A stretch of 64,000 nt of DNA from an uncultured Acetatifactor sp. (GCA_949840935.1 CATKXX010000003.1:1-64000), one strand, 5' to 3'; positions 33,086 through 43,463 are shown, counted from the first letter of the stretch. Made by a program: numbers and translations. Notes: generated from the sequence alone by a model not told the origin.

Positions 33086-34609
33086 ATGGAGACAGAGAAG
33101 CATACAAGGGGAAAGGCGCTCCTTATCATTGCGGGCGCAGTGGCAGCCGCCATTCTGGCAGCGGCCGTCTTTTACTGGAAAATATACAGGGTGGAGCCTG
33201 CTTTCAGCACGGCCACTTATGAGCTGGGAGAGCGGGTCAGCAATGACACCGGAGACTATATTTCCGGAACCGAATGGTCAAGAGGGCTGGCCCAGCTTGA
33301 CCTGTCGGAGGTGGATCGCAGACATGCGGGAGTCTATGAGGCTGTGGTATATCATGGCAGGAAGGCTTTTGTCTATACGATCGTGATCGAGGATACCACG
33401 CCGCCTGAGATCCGGGAGAAGGAGGGCCCGGTCTATCTGGCGGCGGGAGTGGAGAACCTGCCGGAGGACGCGGTGGCGGAGATTGTGGACAAGGATCGCG
33501 ATACCAGGGCGTATTTCGTCCAGGACGGCATAGAGACGGATACGATAACCTTTGAGGAGACCGGGGAGTATACCCTGGAGATCAGGGCGGAGGACTCCTC
33601 CGGCAATCTGTCCAGCACGGTCCTGACAGTGTGGGTGGATACGCCGCCGGATATCGAGGGGGTCAGGGACTTTTACATCACTCCCGGCAGTGCACCGGAT
33701 TATCTGGATAGCATCACGGCGGCGGACAAGGTGGACGGGGATCTGACGCCGGATATTGTGGTGGATGATTCCCGGATTCATCTGGGCAGGGAGGGTGTCT
33801 ATGAATTAAGCTACAGCGTGGCGGACGGCTGCGGCCTGGTGACGGAGAGGCAGGCTACGGTCACGGTGGCGTCTCCGGGGGAGCTTCAGGAGATGATCGG
33901 CGAGAGACGGATCAACCGCTGGGAGGATGTGATACTGGGGGCGCCAAATCCCTACGATGCGGGCGTCATGAAGGAGGACGACCTGGAGGCGGCCCTTGAT
34001 TATATGCGTCCTGCGCTGGTACAGCTCTATCATGAGCGGAACAACGGCTACAGCGCGGGATCCGGTTATATTATGGAAATCACAGAGGATACGGTCTATA
34101 TCTGCAGCAATCGCCATGTGGCGGAAAAGTATGACGACTGGGATGTGTTCTTCTATGACGGTACCAGAGTGGGCGGGGAGCATCTGGGCAGCAGCGAGGA
34201 ATATGATGTGGGGGTGGTGGTCGTCAGGAGGGAGGATATTCCCGGGGAGCTTTTGGAGCAGCTGATGACGGTACATATTGACAGATCCTATTGGAGCAGG
34301 CTGGACGATCAGACCCTGGAGCTGGGGCTGGAGAGAGTGGACAGGGAGGGCGGTATCATGCATGTGACCACCGGCAGCCTGATCAAGGTCAAGCAGCTTT
34401 TCGAGTGGTATGACAGGAAGGATCATACGGAGGTGACAGTGGAGCTGGAGCATGGAGATTCCGGCTCTGCCATTTTGGACGGGAGGGGGAACCTGATTTC
34501 CATGGCTTACGCTTATTCAACAGAACCCACCAGGTACTGGTGCATCCCCCTGGACGGCATTCTGGAATGCTATGAGGAGATCACCGGGCACCGGGTGTAT
34601 GTATATTGA
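33086..34609 (+). CDS. Membrane-anchored trypsin-like serine protease with Ig-like repeats
   Basis: The protein has 507 residues. An N-terminal signal anchor (about 10-30) is followed by two to three Ig-like domains (residues 40-270; TPPEIREKEGPVYL and TPPDIEGVRDFYITPGSAPD are typical DUF5011-like starts) and a C-terminal trypsin-fold domain with the triad H344 (CSNRHVA), D374 (EYDVGVV) and S459 (HGDSGSA). It therefore acts outside the membrane as a surface protease, possibly HtrA-like, but without a PDZ domain. GGGGGAAATGG precedes the start. Substrate unknown. Confidence 0.88.
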   Translation: METEKHTRGKALLIIAGAVAAAILAAAVFYWKIYRVEPAFSTATYELGERVSNDTGDYISGTEWSRGLAQLDLSEVDRRHAGVYEAVVYHGRKAFVYTIVIEDTTPPEIREKEGPVYLAAGVENLPEDAVAEIVDKDRDTRAYFVQDGIETDTITFEETGEYTLEIRAEDSSGNLSSTVLTVWVDTPPDIEGVRDFYITPGSAPDYLDSITAADKVDGDLTPDIVVDDSRIHLGREGVYELSYSVADGCGLVTERQATVTVASPGELQEMIGERRINRWEDVILGAPNPYDAGVMKEDDLEAALDYMRPALVQLYHERNNGYSAGSGYIMEITEDTVYICSNRHVAEKYDDWDVFFYDGTRVGGEHLGSSEEYDVGVVVVRREDIPGELLEQLMTVHIDRSYWSRLDDQTLELGLERVDREGGIMHVTTGSLIKVKQLFEWYDRKDHTEVTVELEHGDSGSAILDGRGNLISMAYAYSTEPTRYWCIPLDGILECYEEITGHRVYVY

Positions 34610-34859
34610 GTGCCGGAAATATTTTCAGCGCAAAGCATACCGGAAAAAATGCGGATCATGTCATATTGTGGAAACAGGGCGGCGATTTGTATATAATGGA
34701 CTTGTTCTGGCAGCGTGGATGTAAAATGTAACAAAAAGTTGACTGCTTTTGCACAAAAATTGTATCGCAGCCTTGCAAAATTCAGAAAATTCAGTTAGTA
34801 TTAAGTATAAACTGCAATTTAACAAGGCGGCATGCCGCCGGCATACAGGAGGGGTTCCA

Positions 34860-35696
34860 ATGTATCAGCTGATTGATGGAAAGGCAATTTCCCGGCAGAT
34901 TAAGGACGAATTAAGGGAAAAGGTAGAAGGGCTCAGGGCGCAGGGGAAGGAAATCTGCCTGGCAGTCATACAGGTGGGCAGCGACCCCGCTTCCAGTGTA
35001 TATGTGAACAACAAGAAAAAGGCGTGTGAATACACAGGCATCCGCTCCCTGGCATACGAGCTGCCGGAGGAGACTACAGAGGAGGAGCTGCTGGCGCTGA
35101 TCGGCGAGCTGAACAGCAGGGAGGATGTAAACGGTATCCTGGTGCAGCTGCCTCTGCCCGCACATATCAATGAGGAGCGGATCCTTCTGGCCATTGATCC
35201 GGCCAGGGATGTGGACGGTTTTCACCCGGTAAACGTGGGGAATCTGAGCATCGGCAGGCCGGGTTATGTGTCCTGTACCCCTGCGGGGGTGATCCAGCTT
35301 CTGAAGCGTTCCGGTATCGAAATAGAGGGAAAGGAATGTGTGGTGCTGGGCAGGAGCAATATAGTAGGTAAGCCCATGGCCATGCTTCTGCTGCGTGAGA
35401 ACGGCACTGTCACGGTCTGCCATTCGCGAACCCGTAATCTCAAGGAAATCACGAGGCGGGCGGATATCCTTGTAGTGGCTGTGGGGAAACCGGGGTTTGT
35501 AGATGCGGATTATGTGAAGGAAGGTGCTGTGGTAATAGATGTGGGCATCCACAGGGATGAAAACAATAAGCTCTGCGGCGACGTGGATTTCGATTCCGTG
35601 GCGCCCCATACTTCGGCGATCACGCCCGTTCCAGGCGGCGTGGGCCCGATGACCATTGCAATGCTCATGAATAACTGTGTGGAGGGTCTGAGATAG
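34860..35696 (+). CDS. folD: Methylenetetrahydrofolate dehydrogenase/cyclohydrolase
   Basis: The protein has 278 residues, normal for FolD. It interconverts methylene-, methenyl- and 10-formyl-tetrahydrofolate with NADP. Visible motifs: [11 protein letters not shown] with the catalytic lysine region, the [10 protein letters not shown] segment, [11 protein letters not shown], the [11 protein letters not shown] nucleotide loop and [14 protein letters not shown] 34860 follows AGGAGGGG. A TATAAT at 34692-34697 and a palindrome GGCGGCATGCCGCC (34826-34839) lie in the leader. The chemoreceptor gene follows after 43 nt. Confidence 0.97.
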   Translation: MYQLIDGKAISRQIKDELREKVEGLRAQGKEICLAVIQVGSDPASSVYVNNKKKACEYTGIRSLAYELPEETTEEELLALIGELNSREDVNGILVQLPLPAHINEERILLAIDPARDVDGFHPVNVGNLSIGRPGYVSCTPAGVIQLLKRSGIEIEGKECVVLGRSNIVGKPMAMLLLRENGTVTVCHSRTRNLKEITRRADILVVAVGKPGFVDADYVKEGAVVIDVGIHRDENNKLCGDVDFDSVAPHTSAITPVPGGVGPMTIAMLMNNCVEGLR

Positions 35697-35739
35697 GATA
35701 ATATTCATCAAAAATAGATACAAGGGAGGGTCATGCTTA

Positions 35740-37503
35740 ATGGAAGTACAAGAAACAAATGTACCAACAGTAACATCAGACATCCCGGCTCAGAAGAAAG
35801 AGAAGAAAAAGTCGGGTATCAAGCTTCAACTGATCATGCAGACAGTTGCCCCTGCATTAATTATTGCTGCTGGTCTGACCTTTTTTGCACGTTCCAGCCT
35901 GATCGACGGTCTGGAAACACAGGCGCTGGAGGGCCTGGATATGCTGGCCGAGGCTACTATGGCGGGGTACAGTAACATGGATGGCGAGTATCACTTTGAA
36001 AACGATGTCTTTTACAAGGGTGAGACGGACCTGTCGGCCGAAATGGAGGAGCTCGACAATTATGTTACCGGCTCCCAGGCTGCGGTCACGGTGTGCTATG
36101 GGCCGACCCGCGTGATGACCACATTGAAAGATCCTTCCACCGGGCAGCGGATCGTGGGTACCAATGTTGCGGATGTGGTATGGGAGACCATACAGCGCGG
36201 CGAGGTATACACTACCAGCCATATTACGATCAATAATGCGGATTACGCGGCCTGCTATGTACCTCTGAAGAATCCGGACGGAACCATCGTGGGCATCGTC
36301 TTTGCAGGGAAGCCCAGGGAGGAAATTGACAGTTACATTGAGACAAAGGTATTCTCCATTGTGGCTCTGGCCGTTGTTCTGAGCGTGTTGTTTACCGGCA
36401 TGGGGTATGTCCTTGCCAGCAAGATTGCTAACTGTCTGATCAGGACAAAGCATGCGCTGGAGAGCCTGGCTGCCGGAGAATTGAATACCAAAGTGGATTC
36501 CGCTATCCTGAAGCGCGGTGACGAATTAGGCGCGATGGGGGGAGCGTTAAGGGATCTGATCACCAGGCTGAGGGATATTGTAGGGCATCTGCAGGAATCC
36601 GCAGGCCGGCTGGATCAGGCCGGCGAGTCCCTGGATGGGATGGCAGGCCAGTGCAGCAATGCCACAGATGAGATCAGCCGTGCCGTGGATGAGATTTCCA
36701 GGGGCGCCGTATCCCAGGCGGAGGAGATTGAACATGCCTCCGGCCAGATCGTGGAGATGGGCGGACAGATTGAAAGCATTGTGGACAGTGTGGGCCGGCA
36801 GTCGGCTATCTCCAACACCATGAGCAGTGCGGGAAATGCTTCCATGGAGACCATGTACCAGCTCAGTGATTCCAATGACAAGACGGTGGAGGCGCTGAAC
36901 AGCATTGCCAGGCAGATACAGCTGACCAATGATGCCGTGCAGAAGATCAGCGAAGCCACGGAGCTGATCACCTCCATCGCTTCCCAGACGAGCCTGCTTT
37001 CCCTGAATGCGTCCATTGAGGCGGCGAGAGCGGGTGAAGCGGGGAAAGGCTTTGCGGTGGTTGCAACGGAGATTCAGAAGCTCTCGGTACAGTCCAACGA
37101 CGCTACTGTGGAAATCCAGAGTATTATTTCTACGCTGCAGAGCGAGGCCCAGAAGACTGTGGATGAGATGAAGAATACGGAAAGGCTGATGCAGGAGCAG
37201 CAGAAGAGGCTGGATGACACCAGGAATAAGTTCAATGATGTGAGCAACGGTATCAACGATTCCAGAAGAGGGACGGAAGAAATCCGTATGAGTGCGGATT
37301 CCGCGGACAGCTCCCGGTCAAGCGTCATTGACGTCATATCGAATCTGTCCGCTATTTCACAGGAGAATGCGGCGTCTGCCGAGGAGACAGCATCCTCCAT
37401 GGAGGAGCTGAATGCGACCATCAATCTGATGGCGGAGGAAGCGGCAAGGCTGAAACAGATATCCAACGGCCTGAATGAGGAGATGAATTACTTTAAGATG
37501 TAA
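35740..37503 (+). CDS. Methyl-accepting chemotaxis protein, single Cache sensor
   Basis: The protein has 587 residues. TM1 at about 27-50, an extracytoplasmic domain of about 150 residues with a single-Cache pattern ([36 protein letters not shown]), TM2 at about 205-228, HAMP, and a signalling hairpin containing [28 protein letters not shown] lies 9 nt before ATG 35740. A strong terminator follows. It is unlike the other receptor at 20 kb in its sensor, so it should recognise another ligand. Confidence 0.94.
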   Translation: MEVQETNVPTVTSDIPAQKKEKKKSGIKLQLIMQTVAPALIIAAGLTFFARSSLIDGLETQALEGLDMLAEATMAGYSNMDGEYHFENDVFYKGETDLSAEMEELDNYVTGSQAAVTVCYGPTRVMTTLKDPSTGQRIVGTNVADVVWETIQRGEVYTTSHITINNADYAACYVPLKNPDGTIVGIVFAGKPREEIDSYIETKVFSIVALAVVLSVLFTGMGYVLASKIANCLIRTKHALESLAAGELNTKVDSAILKRGDELGAMGGALRDLITRLRDIVGHLQESAGRLDQAGESLDGMAGQCSNATDEISRAVDEISRGAVSQAEEIEHASGQIVEMGGQIESIVDSVGRQSAISNTMSSAGNASMETMYQLSDSNDKTVEALNSIARQIQLTNDAVQKISEATELITSIASQTSLLSLNASIEAARAGEAGKGFAVVATEIQKLSVQSNDATVEIQSIISTLQSEAQKTVDEMKNTERLMQEQQKRLDDTRNKFNDVSNGINDSRRGTEEIRMSADSADSSRSSVIDVISNLSAISQENAASAEETASSMEELNATINLMAEEAARLKQISNGLNEEMNYFKM

Positions 37504-37524
37504 ATCGTTAAGACGTAAATTTAT

Positions 37525-37553
37525 GCCCCGGTGTTTCCCGCCGGGGCGTTTTT
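37525..37553 (+). terminator. Rho-independent terminator after the second chemoreceptor
   Basis: GCCCCGG (37525-37531) pairs with CCGGGGC (37541-37547), followed by GTTTTTC. It lies 21 nt after the stop codon. Confidence 0.9.
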
Positions 37554-37556
37554 CAA

Positions 37557-37596
37557 TGCACACAAAATGGGCAAATGCAGCCCATTTTGGTGTGCA
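37557..37596 (+). other. Second long hairpin directly after the terminator
   Basis: TGCACAC-AAAATGGGC (37557-37572) pairs with GCCCATTTTGGTGTGCA (37580-37596) with one bulged base and a 7-nt loop. No U run follows. It may stabilise the upstream 3' end, or be a leader element of the next operon, although it lies upstream of the predicted promoter. Confidence 0.6.
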
Positions 37597-37649
37597 AGAG
37601 AGCACGAAACACCTCGCGGGCTTTCGCGGCAAATTTTAGAAAGATTTAC

Positions 37650-37677
37650 TTGCAATGGGAGTATTTTGTGGTAAAAT
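37650..37677 (+). promoter_or_regulatory. Promoter of the dipeptide-type ABC operon
   Basis: TTGCAA (37650-37655), a 16-nt spacer and TAAAAT (37672-37677) precede the receptor gene start by 54 nt. Both boxes are near consensus. Confidence 0.6.
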
Positions 37678-37731
37678 AGTGGAGACAATTGAATAGTGAG
37701 AGGTTTATTGATCGAAGAGGAGAAGAGCGCA

Positions 37732-39267
37732 ATGAAACGTATCAAAATACTTTTAACGGCACTTCTGACAATGGCTGTACTGGGCGGATGCGGCGCAGAC
37801 GGCACAGGAGAGTCTTCGGGGGATAATTCCTCTAAGGAGCCCGTATACGGGGGCTCCGCAGTTGTAGGCATACAACAGGATATTGACAGTCTTGACCCTC
37901 ATAAAGCAACGGCGGCAGGAACGAAGGAAATCTTGTTTAACATTTTTGAAGGCTTGGTTAAGCCCGATGAAAACGGTGGTCTGATCAATGCAGTGGCAAG
38001 TGACTATACGATCTCCGAGGATGGTCTGGTATATACCTTCACCCTGAGGGATAACGTAAGGTTCCACAATGGCAATGCTGTGACGTGTGAGGATGTGAAG
38101 TACTCCCTGGAGAGGGTGTCAGGGCTTCTGGACGGTACGCCCCTCATTTCCACACTGAAAACGATTCAGGCCGTAGACATATTGGATGAAAAGACGGTTC
38201 AGGTGACAGTGGAAAGTGCGAATACAGAGCTGATCTACAGCTTTGTGGCGGCAATCATTCCCGCGGGGAGCGGGGAGGATGAGTCGGCGGATCCCATTGG
38301 AACGGGGCCGTTTTCTTATGTTTCCTATACGCCCCAGGTGGGGATCGTATTGAAAAAGAACCCTGATTACTGGCAGGAGGGGCTGCCTTACCTGGATGAG
38401 GTCAACTTTAAGATCGTCAACAGCCCGGATTCGGCGGTGCTTGAGCTGCAGGGCGGGACAATCGACATTTATGCCTATCTGACGGATTCCCAGGCGAAGG
38501 AGCTTGAGGAGACCTTCAATGTGGAGGCTTCCCCCTCTAATGTGGTGCAGGCGCTGTTTTTAAACAACGCAGTGGCTCCGCTGGACGACCTGCGCGTGCG
38601 CCAGGCTATCTGCTATGCCCTTGACAGGGATATGATCAATGAATTCGTAGGCGGCGGAAACGGCACCCTGATCAGCTCCGCCATGCTCCCCACATTAAAG
38701 GATAATTACGTGGACTTAAACGATACGTACGGTACCGCGGCCAATGTGGAGAAGGCGAAGGAGCTGCTGGCGGATGCGGGGTATGCGGACGGCCTGGATC
38801 TGGAGATCGCTATCCCCTCCAATTATGAATTCCACATGCAGACCGGGGAGGTTGTGGTGGAACAGCTGAAGGAGGCAGGAATCAATGCCACGATCAAGGC
38901 GGTGGAGTGGAGTACATGGCTCGATGAGATTTACAACGGGCGGCAGTACCAGGCTACCATCAGCGGCATTACCTGCGATACCACTCCCGGATACCTGTTG
39001 AACCGGTTCCAGACGGACTCCAAGAAGAACTTTATCAACTTTGCAAATGCGGAGTACGACGAGCTCTATCTGAGGGCCCAGGGGACGCTGGATGCCCAGG
39101 AGAAGATTGACGACTACGCACAGCTCCAGCGGATCCTCTGCGAGGATGCGGGTAGCGCGTTCCTGCAGGTTCCCGCCAACATGACGGCTATCAACAAAAA
39201 GCTTGGCGGCTACAAGTTCTACCCTGTCTATGTGCAGGATATGAGCACGGTGTTCTGGACGGAATAA
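37732..39267 (+). CDS. Peptide/nickel-type ABC-importer receptor lipoprotein
   Basis: The protein has 511 residues of the solute-binding family 5. A signal peptide with lipobox VLGGC (Cys20) anchors it. Family motifs: DSLDPHKATAAGTKEILFNI, the LTDNV-like FTLRDNVRFHNGNAVTCEDV, GTGPFSYVSYTPQ and VRQAICYALDRDMI. ATG 37732 follows GAGGAG. It delivers peptides or similar solutes to the two permeases downstream. The substrate class cannot be fixed from sequence. Confidence 0.93.
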   Translation: MKRIKILLTALLTMAVLGGCGADGTGESSGDNSSKEPVYGGSAVVGIQQDIDSLDPHKATAAGTKEILFNIFEGLVKPDENGGLINAVASDYTISEDGLVYTFTLRDNVRFHNGNAVTCEDVKYSLERVSGLLDGTPLISTLKTIQAVDILDEKTVQVTVESANTELIYSFVAAIIPAGSGEDESADPIGTGPFSYVSYTPQVGIVLKKNPDYWQEGLPYLDEVNFKIVNSPDSAVLELQGGTIDIYAYLTDSQAKELEETFNVEASPSNVVQALFLNNAVAPLDDLRVRQAICYALDRDMINEFVGGGNGTLISSAMLPTLKDNYVDLNDTYGTAANVEKAKELLADAGYADGLDLEIAIPSNYEFHMQTGEVVVEQLKEAGINATIKAVEWSTWLDEIYNGRQYQATISGITCDTTPGYLLNRFQTDSKKNFINFANAEYDELYLRAQGTLDAQEKIDDYAQLQRILCEDAGSAFLQVPANMTAINKKLGGYKFYPVYVQDMSTVFWTE

Positions 39268-39270
39268 AAA

Positions 39271-39418
39271 GCTGCTTTTCACACCCATGCCACCATTAGT
39301 GTACTGGCCACGGAGTGAACGGTAATAATAAAAGCAGCAGTATGACGGGAGTATCAAAAGACAGAAATATGAAAAGATAGAAATAGAAAGAGACAGAAAT
39401 AGAAAAAGACATAAATAT
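39271..39418 (+). repeat. Intercistronic hairpin and purine-rich tandem repeats
   Basis: GCTGCTTTT (39271-39279) can pair with AAAAGCAGC (39330-39338). It is followed by four 15-16-bp units of the type AAAAGACAGAAATA (about 39357-39418) and then AAAGGAGG before the permease start. The stretch may tune expression of receptor relative to permeases. Confidence 0.65.
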
Positions 39419-39437
39419 AAAAGGAGGTGGCAGCTAC

Positions 39438-40397
39438 ATGAAATATTTTATGAAAAAATTAATCACTCTCATTATGACATTGTTCCTGGTTTCTGTGGCT
39501 GCCTTCCTCGCTTTTCAGATCATTCCCGGGGATGTGGTGACATCCATACTGGGGACGGAGGCAACTCCCGAGAGGGAGGAGCAGCTTCGGGAAGAATTGG
39601 GACTGAATAAGCCGCCTGTGGAGCGATATTTTAACTGGGTGGGGGATGTTTTGAAGGGAGATTTAGGAGAGAGCTACCGCTATTCCAAAAATATGAATGA
39701 GATGATGCCGGTGGTGGAGCTGATCGGGGATAAGCTGCCGGTGACGCTGTGGCTGGCGGCAGTCTCCCTGGTGCTGATCGTAGCCGTAGCCATTCCTCTG
39801 GGAGTGCTGTGGGCGAGAAGCGGAAGCCACATCCTGGATGCCGTGCTGGGGGTGGTGACGCAGGCTTCCATGGCGGTTCCGTCCTTTTTCCTGGGGATCC
39901 TTGTGACCTATTTATTCGGGATTATCCTGAAGCTCTTTGCTCCCGGCAGTTACATAAGTTATCAGGAGGACTTTGGGGGATTCCTGCAGTACCTGTTGTT
40001 CCCGGCGCTGTCCGTGGCCATTCCCAAGATTGCCATGACCGCCAGGTTCCTGCGCAATGCCATGCTGACGGAGCTGCAGTCCGACTATGTCCGCACCGCG
40101 TACAGCAAGGGCTGTACAGAGCGCCGTGTGATGTACGGGCATGTGCTGCGCAATGCCATGATGCCGGTGGTCACTTTCCTGGGGATGATCATTGCGGAGA
40201 TTGTGGCGGGAAGCATTGTCATCGAGCAGGTATTCGGCCTGCCCGGTATCGGGCGGCTGCTGATCAGCTCTATTTCCACCAGGGATTTCCCGGTGGTGGA
40301 GATATTAATTCTATATATTACATTTGTAGTTATATTTGTATACTTCCTGGTGGATATCCTTTACCGGGTGATCGATCCCAGGATCAGTGAAAAATAG
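39438..40397 (+). CDS. ABC-transporter permease, DppB/OppB type
   Basis: The protein has 319 residues. It begins MKYFMKKLITLIMTLFLVSV with a first helix and the conserved PGD (IIPGDVV) periplasmic turn, has six spans in total, and carries the EAA-like loop RTAYSKGCTERRVMYGHVLRN. It forms half of the channel for peptide or nickel-type substrates. AAAGGAGG lies 8 nt upstream. Confidence 0.93.
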   Translation: MKYFMKKLITLIMTLFLVSVAAFLAFQIIPGDVVTSILGTEATPEREEQLREELGLNKPPVERYFNWVGDVLKGDLGESYRYSKNMNEMMPVVELIGDKLPVTLWLAAVSLVLIVAVAIPLGVLWARSGSHILDAVLGVVTQASMAVPSFFLGILVTYLFGIILKLFAPGSYISYQEDFGGFLQYLLFPALSVAIPKIAMTARFLRNAMLTELQSDYVRTAYSKGCTERRVMYGHVLRNAMMPVVTFLGMIIAEIVAGSIVIEQVFGLPGIGRLLISSISTRDFPVVEILILYITFVVIFVYFLVDILYRVIDPRISEK

Positions 40398-40413
40398 AGT
40401 GTGGAAAATCAAA

Positions 40414-41235
40414 ATGAGAGCGGATATGGAAAAACGCAGTGCGGGGAAATGGAATAAGTATCTTGTGGCAGGCCTGTTTATGACAGGCCTTGCCCTGTTG
40501 CTGGGCATTGTGGGTATTTTCTGGACGCCGTACAGCACTACCGCCATGTCTGCGGCGGAGAAATTTGACGCGCCGTCCCTGCATCATATTTTCGGAACAG
40601 ATAATTTCGGCCGGGATATCTTCTCCCGGGTGATGGAGGGCATGGGGACTACGGTGGTCATCAGCAGTCTGGTAGTTCTGTTTTCAGGTTCCCTGGGGAT
40701 TCTGCTGGGGGCGCTGACGGGCTATTTCGGGGGCCTGCTGGACGAGGCGGTGATGCGCGTGGTGGATGCGGTCAACGGGTTTCCCAGCATTTTACTGACG
40801 CTGGTGATCATCAGTATCCTGGGCAGCGGCAGGCAGAATGTGATTTTGTCTCTGGGTATTGTGTTTGTGCCAAGCTATATCAGGATTGTCCGCAGTGAAT
40901 TTATCCGCCTGCGGGACGCGGATTATATCAGAAGGGCAAGGCTTATGGGAGTGGGCAGGCTGCGCATCCTGTTTGTGCATATCCTTCCCAATATTTTCTC
41001 GGTATTCTGGGTGTCGGTGATGATTGGGTTTAACAATGCGATCCTCGCGGAGTCCGGAATGAGTTATCTGGGGATTGGTGTGCAGCCCCCTGACGCAAGC
41101 CTGGGCAAGATGCTTTCGGATGCCCAGGGATACCTGCGGACGGCTCCCTGGTATGCCCTGGCGCCGGGACTTGCCATTGTGTGGGTGGTGCTGGGATTTG
41201 CGTTGTTTAGTGAGGGGATCAGGAGGAAGGAATGA
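40414..41235 (+). CDS. ABC-transporter permease, DppC/OppC type
   Basis: The protein has 273 residues with six helices. Family marks: the GTDNFGRDIFSRV periplasmic motif after TM1 and the EAA loop RRARLMGVGRLRILFVHILP. The start is uncertain: ATG 40414 is given; GTG 40387 overlaps the upstream stop by 11 nt and would add nine residues. It pairs with the upstream permease. The operon then pauses for a 450-nt intergenic region that contains the second structured element before the fused ATPase gene. Confidence 0.92.
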   Translation: MRADMEKRSAGKWNKYLVAGLFMTGLALLLGIVGIFWTPYSTTAMSAAEKFDAPSLHHIFGTDNFGRDIFSRVMEGMGTTVVISSLVVLFSGSLGILLGALTGYFGGLLDEAVMRVVDAVNGFPSILLTLVIISILGSGRQNVILSLGIVFVPSYIRIVRSEFIRLRDADYIRRARLMGVGRLRILFVHILPNIFSVFWVSVMIGFNNAILAESGMSYLGIGVQPPDASLGKMLSDAQGYLRTAPWYALAPGLAIVWVVLGFALFSEGIRRKE

Positions 41236-41265
41236 GTAGTGGGGGGCAGGGGACGGCTTTGAGGT

Positions 41266-41500
41266 GACGGGGTAGTGGGGGACGGGGTAGCAGGGGACGG
41301 GGTAGCAGGGGACGGCTCCGGTGCGACAGGGCTGTCTCTGTGCGTCAGTTCGATGGCGTTCCGATGAGCCTCGGGCGCGGCAATGCCCGCCAGAGGGCGT
41401 GCATCGCCGGAGTCTCATCTCCACATCTCACCCATGCCGCACAGAGGCAGCCCTGCCGCCCCGGAGCCTGTTTTCCTGCAAGCTGAGGGATAGAGGGGGC
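41266..41500 (-). repeat. Structured intergenic element, copy 2 (opposite orientation)
   Basis: Read on the minus strand it has the same order as copy 1: CCCTCTATCCC and CAGCTTGCA flank, closing stem, conserved core (GGCATGGG, GAGACTCCGGCGA, GGCGGGCATTGCCG, GAGGCTCATCG) and a tail of TCCC-containing tandem units. The closing stem pairs GGCTCCGG, CAGGGCTG and CTCTGTGCG (41314-41344) with CGCACAGAG, CAGCCCTG and CCGGAGCC (41438-41468). Most of the outer stem differs in sequence from copy 1 yet remains paired. The tail appears on the plus strand as three 15-bp units at 41266-41310. Confidence 0.8.
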
Positions 41501-41523
41501 GGGTAGGAGGGATTTTATTTTGG

Positions 41524-41670
41524 GACGGTTTGTGTTTGGGAAGGGTTTGTGTTTGGGAAGGTTTGTGTTTGAAGATGGGTTGTATTTAAAGGGTTGTGTA
41601 TAATAAATGTGTTGCTGATGGTTTATGTTGCGGTATGTTTGGGTGGGGATGGTTTTGGTGTTTGGGCGGA
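41524..41670 (+). repeat. G/T-rich tandem tract upstream of the fused ATPase gene
   Basis: The plus strand is almost free of C over about 145 nt. It begins with three units of the type GGTTTGTGTTTGGGAAG and then decays into TTGTGTATAA and GGTTTATGTTG variants. It ends 17 nt before the ATG at 41687. It contains TATAAT-like sequence (GTATAATAAA near 41598) and may include the promoter. Confidence 0.7.
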
Positions 41671-41686
41671 GGAATGAGAGGGTATT

Positions 41687-43312
41687 ATGATAAGGATTGA
41701 AGATCTCTCCGTGGCTTTTGAGGATACGGAGGCAGTGAAGCATGTGAGCCTTGACCTCATTGACGGGGAGGTTCTTGGGGTTGTGGGGGAATCCGGTTCG
41801 GGGAAGTCCGTGACTGCGCTGACTCTGATGGGGCTGGTATCGGATTCCGCGCGGATTACCTCCGGACGTGTGCTTTTTGATGATGTGGTACTGCGGGAGG
41901 CGGGGAAGCCCTGTGATAAGGCTCTGTACAGGAAGTACCAGGGGGCGCGGATGTCCATGGTGTTCCAGGAGCCCATGACTTCTTTAAATCCTACCCAGAG
42001 GGTGGGAAGGCAGGTGGAGGAGATGCTTCGCCTGCACACGGAGCTGAAGGCGGAGGAAATAAAGCAGAGGGTGCTGGAAGCGTTTCGGTCTGTGGGACTG
42101 AAGGATGTGGAGAAGGTCTATTCCAGTTACCCCCATCAGCTCTCCGGTGGTATGCGCCAGAGAGTCATGATCGCCATGGCAGTCATCCTGCATCCCAGGC
42201 TGATCGTGGCGGATGAGCCCACCACAGCGCTGGATGTGACTATCCAGAATCAGATTATAGAATTACTGCGGGAGATTAACCGGAAACAGAATAATGCCAT
42301 GCTTTTTATCACCCATGACCTGAATCTGGCCAGAAGGCTCTGCAGCCGCATTGCTGTGATGAAGGACGGCAAGGTGGTGGAGCTGGGAGAGACGGAGAGT
42401 ATTTTCCAAAATCCCGTGGAGGAGTATACGAAGCGCCTGATAGAAGCCGTCCCCTCCCGCATGAAGCGCAGACGGAAATCCGGTGTAGCTGCTTCCGACG
42501 TGGAAAAGGAAGCTGGTGCGGCTGCCGCCGATGTCTCTTGTATGGAAGGCAGAAAGGATATGGAAGGCCCGATTCTTCGTGTAAAGGGACTGCGGGTCTA
42601 CTATAAGGATGGTAATAACAGTCTCTTTGCCCGAAGAAAAAGGCAGTGTGTTGTGGAAGACGCGGAATTTGAAATGTATCCCGGGGAGAGCCTTGGCCTG
42701 GTGGGGGAGAGCGGATGCGGCAAGACTTCGCTTTCCAGGGCAATCCTAGGCATGAACAGGGAGATAGAGGGGGAGGTTGCCCATACCACCCTGCGCCCCC
42801 AGATGATCTTCCAGGATCCTTACAGCAGCTTAAATCCTTCCAAGACCATAGGATGGCTTCTGATGGAGCCGTTGCGGGCAAGGGCAGCTTTGGATAAGTC
42901 TTTTGCCATGTCCAGGGAGGATATGGAGGCTGCCGCTTACGATATGCTTCATAAGGTGGGTATGGAGGAGAAATATTTTCATCGGAAACCCTCCCAGCTT
43001 TCCGGGGGGCAGAGGCAGCGCGTCAGCATCGGCCAGGCGCTGATCACCAATCCCGGTATGATCGTGGCGGACGAGCCGGTATCTGCGCTGGATGTGACCA
43101 TACAGGCACAGATTATGGAGCTGATGCGGGAGCTTCAGCAGGAAATGCATCTGTCTTATCTTTTCATCTCCCATGACATCAATGTGGTCTACCAGATGTG
43201 TGACCGCATTATGATCATGAAGGACGGAAGGATCATTGAAAGCGGGGATACGGAGGAGGTTTTTAACCACCCCAGGGAAGAATACACGAAGCTGTTATTG
43301 AAAAATTCATGA
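41687..43312 (+). CDS. Fused dipeptide-type ABC ATPase (DppD and DppF in one chain)
   Basis: The protein has 541 residues with two complete ABC domains. Domain 1 (1-260): Walker [22 protein letters not shown], signature [25 protein letters not shown]. Domain 2 (about 290-541): [12 protein letters not shown], signature [25 protein letters not shown]. Both retain catalytic residues and the family-specific ends ([22 protein letters not shown]). A charged linker at about 262-288 joins them. It energises the DppB/C-like permeases upstream. Such fusions are known (GsiA, YejF). Confidence 0.93.
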   Translation: MIRIEDLSVAFEDTEAVKHVSLDLIDGEVLGVVGESGSGKSVTALTLMGLVSDSARITSGRVLFDDVVLREAGKPCDKALYRKYQGARMSMVFQEPMTSLNPTQRVGRQVEEMLRLHTELKAEEIKQRVLEAFRSVGLKDVEKVYSSYPHQLSGGMRQRVMIAMAVILHPRLIVADEPTTALDVTIQNQIIELLREINRKQNNAMLFITHDLNLARRLCSRIAVMKDGKVVELGETESIFQNPVEEYTKRLIEAVPSRMKRRRKSGVAASDVEKEAGAAAADVSCMEGRKDMEGPILRVKGLRVYYKDGNNSLFARRKRQCVVEDAEFEMYPGESLGLVGESGCGKTSLSRAILGMNREIEGEVAHTTLRPQMIFQDPYSSLNPSKTIGWLLMEPLRARAALDKSFAMSREDMEAAAYDMLHKVGMEEKYFHRKPSQLSGGQRQRVSIGQALITNPGMIVADEPVSALDVTIQAQIMELMRELQQEMHLSYLFISHDINVVYQMCDRIMIMKDGRIIESGDTEEVFNHPREEYTKLLLKNS

Positions 43313-43417
43313 TAGCGTACAGTAATAAGGCATAACGGAAATGTGTTCCTTAATTTTGCTGTGATTCTACCTGTCTTTATAATGTTGTCCACCTTACAGG
43401 TCTTTCAATACAAAAAT

Positions 43418-43463
43418 AACAGAACCGGTCAGCCGAGGAATATTGGCTGGCCGGTTCTGTTTT
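43418..43463 (+). terminator. Rho-independent terminator of the dipeptide-type operon
   Basis: AACAGAACCGGTCAGCC (43418-43434) pairs with GGCTGGCCGGTTCTGTT (43445-43461), one G.U pair, 10-nt loop, followed by a T-rich end. It lies about 105 nt after the ATPase stop. Confidence 0.85.

Noticed and set aside
34620-34859. Tetrahydrofolate riboswitch upstream of folD
   Set aside because: I looked for a conserved riboswitch core in the 240-nt leader and found only promoter-like boxes and a short palindrome.
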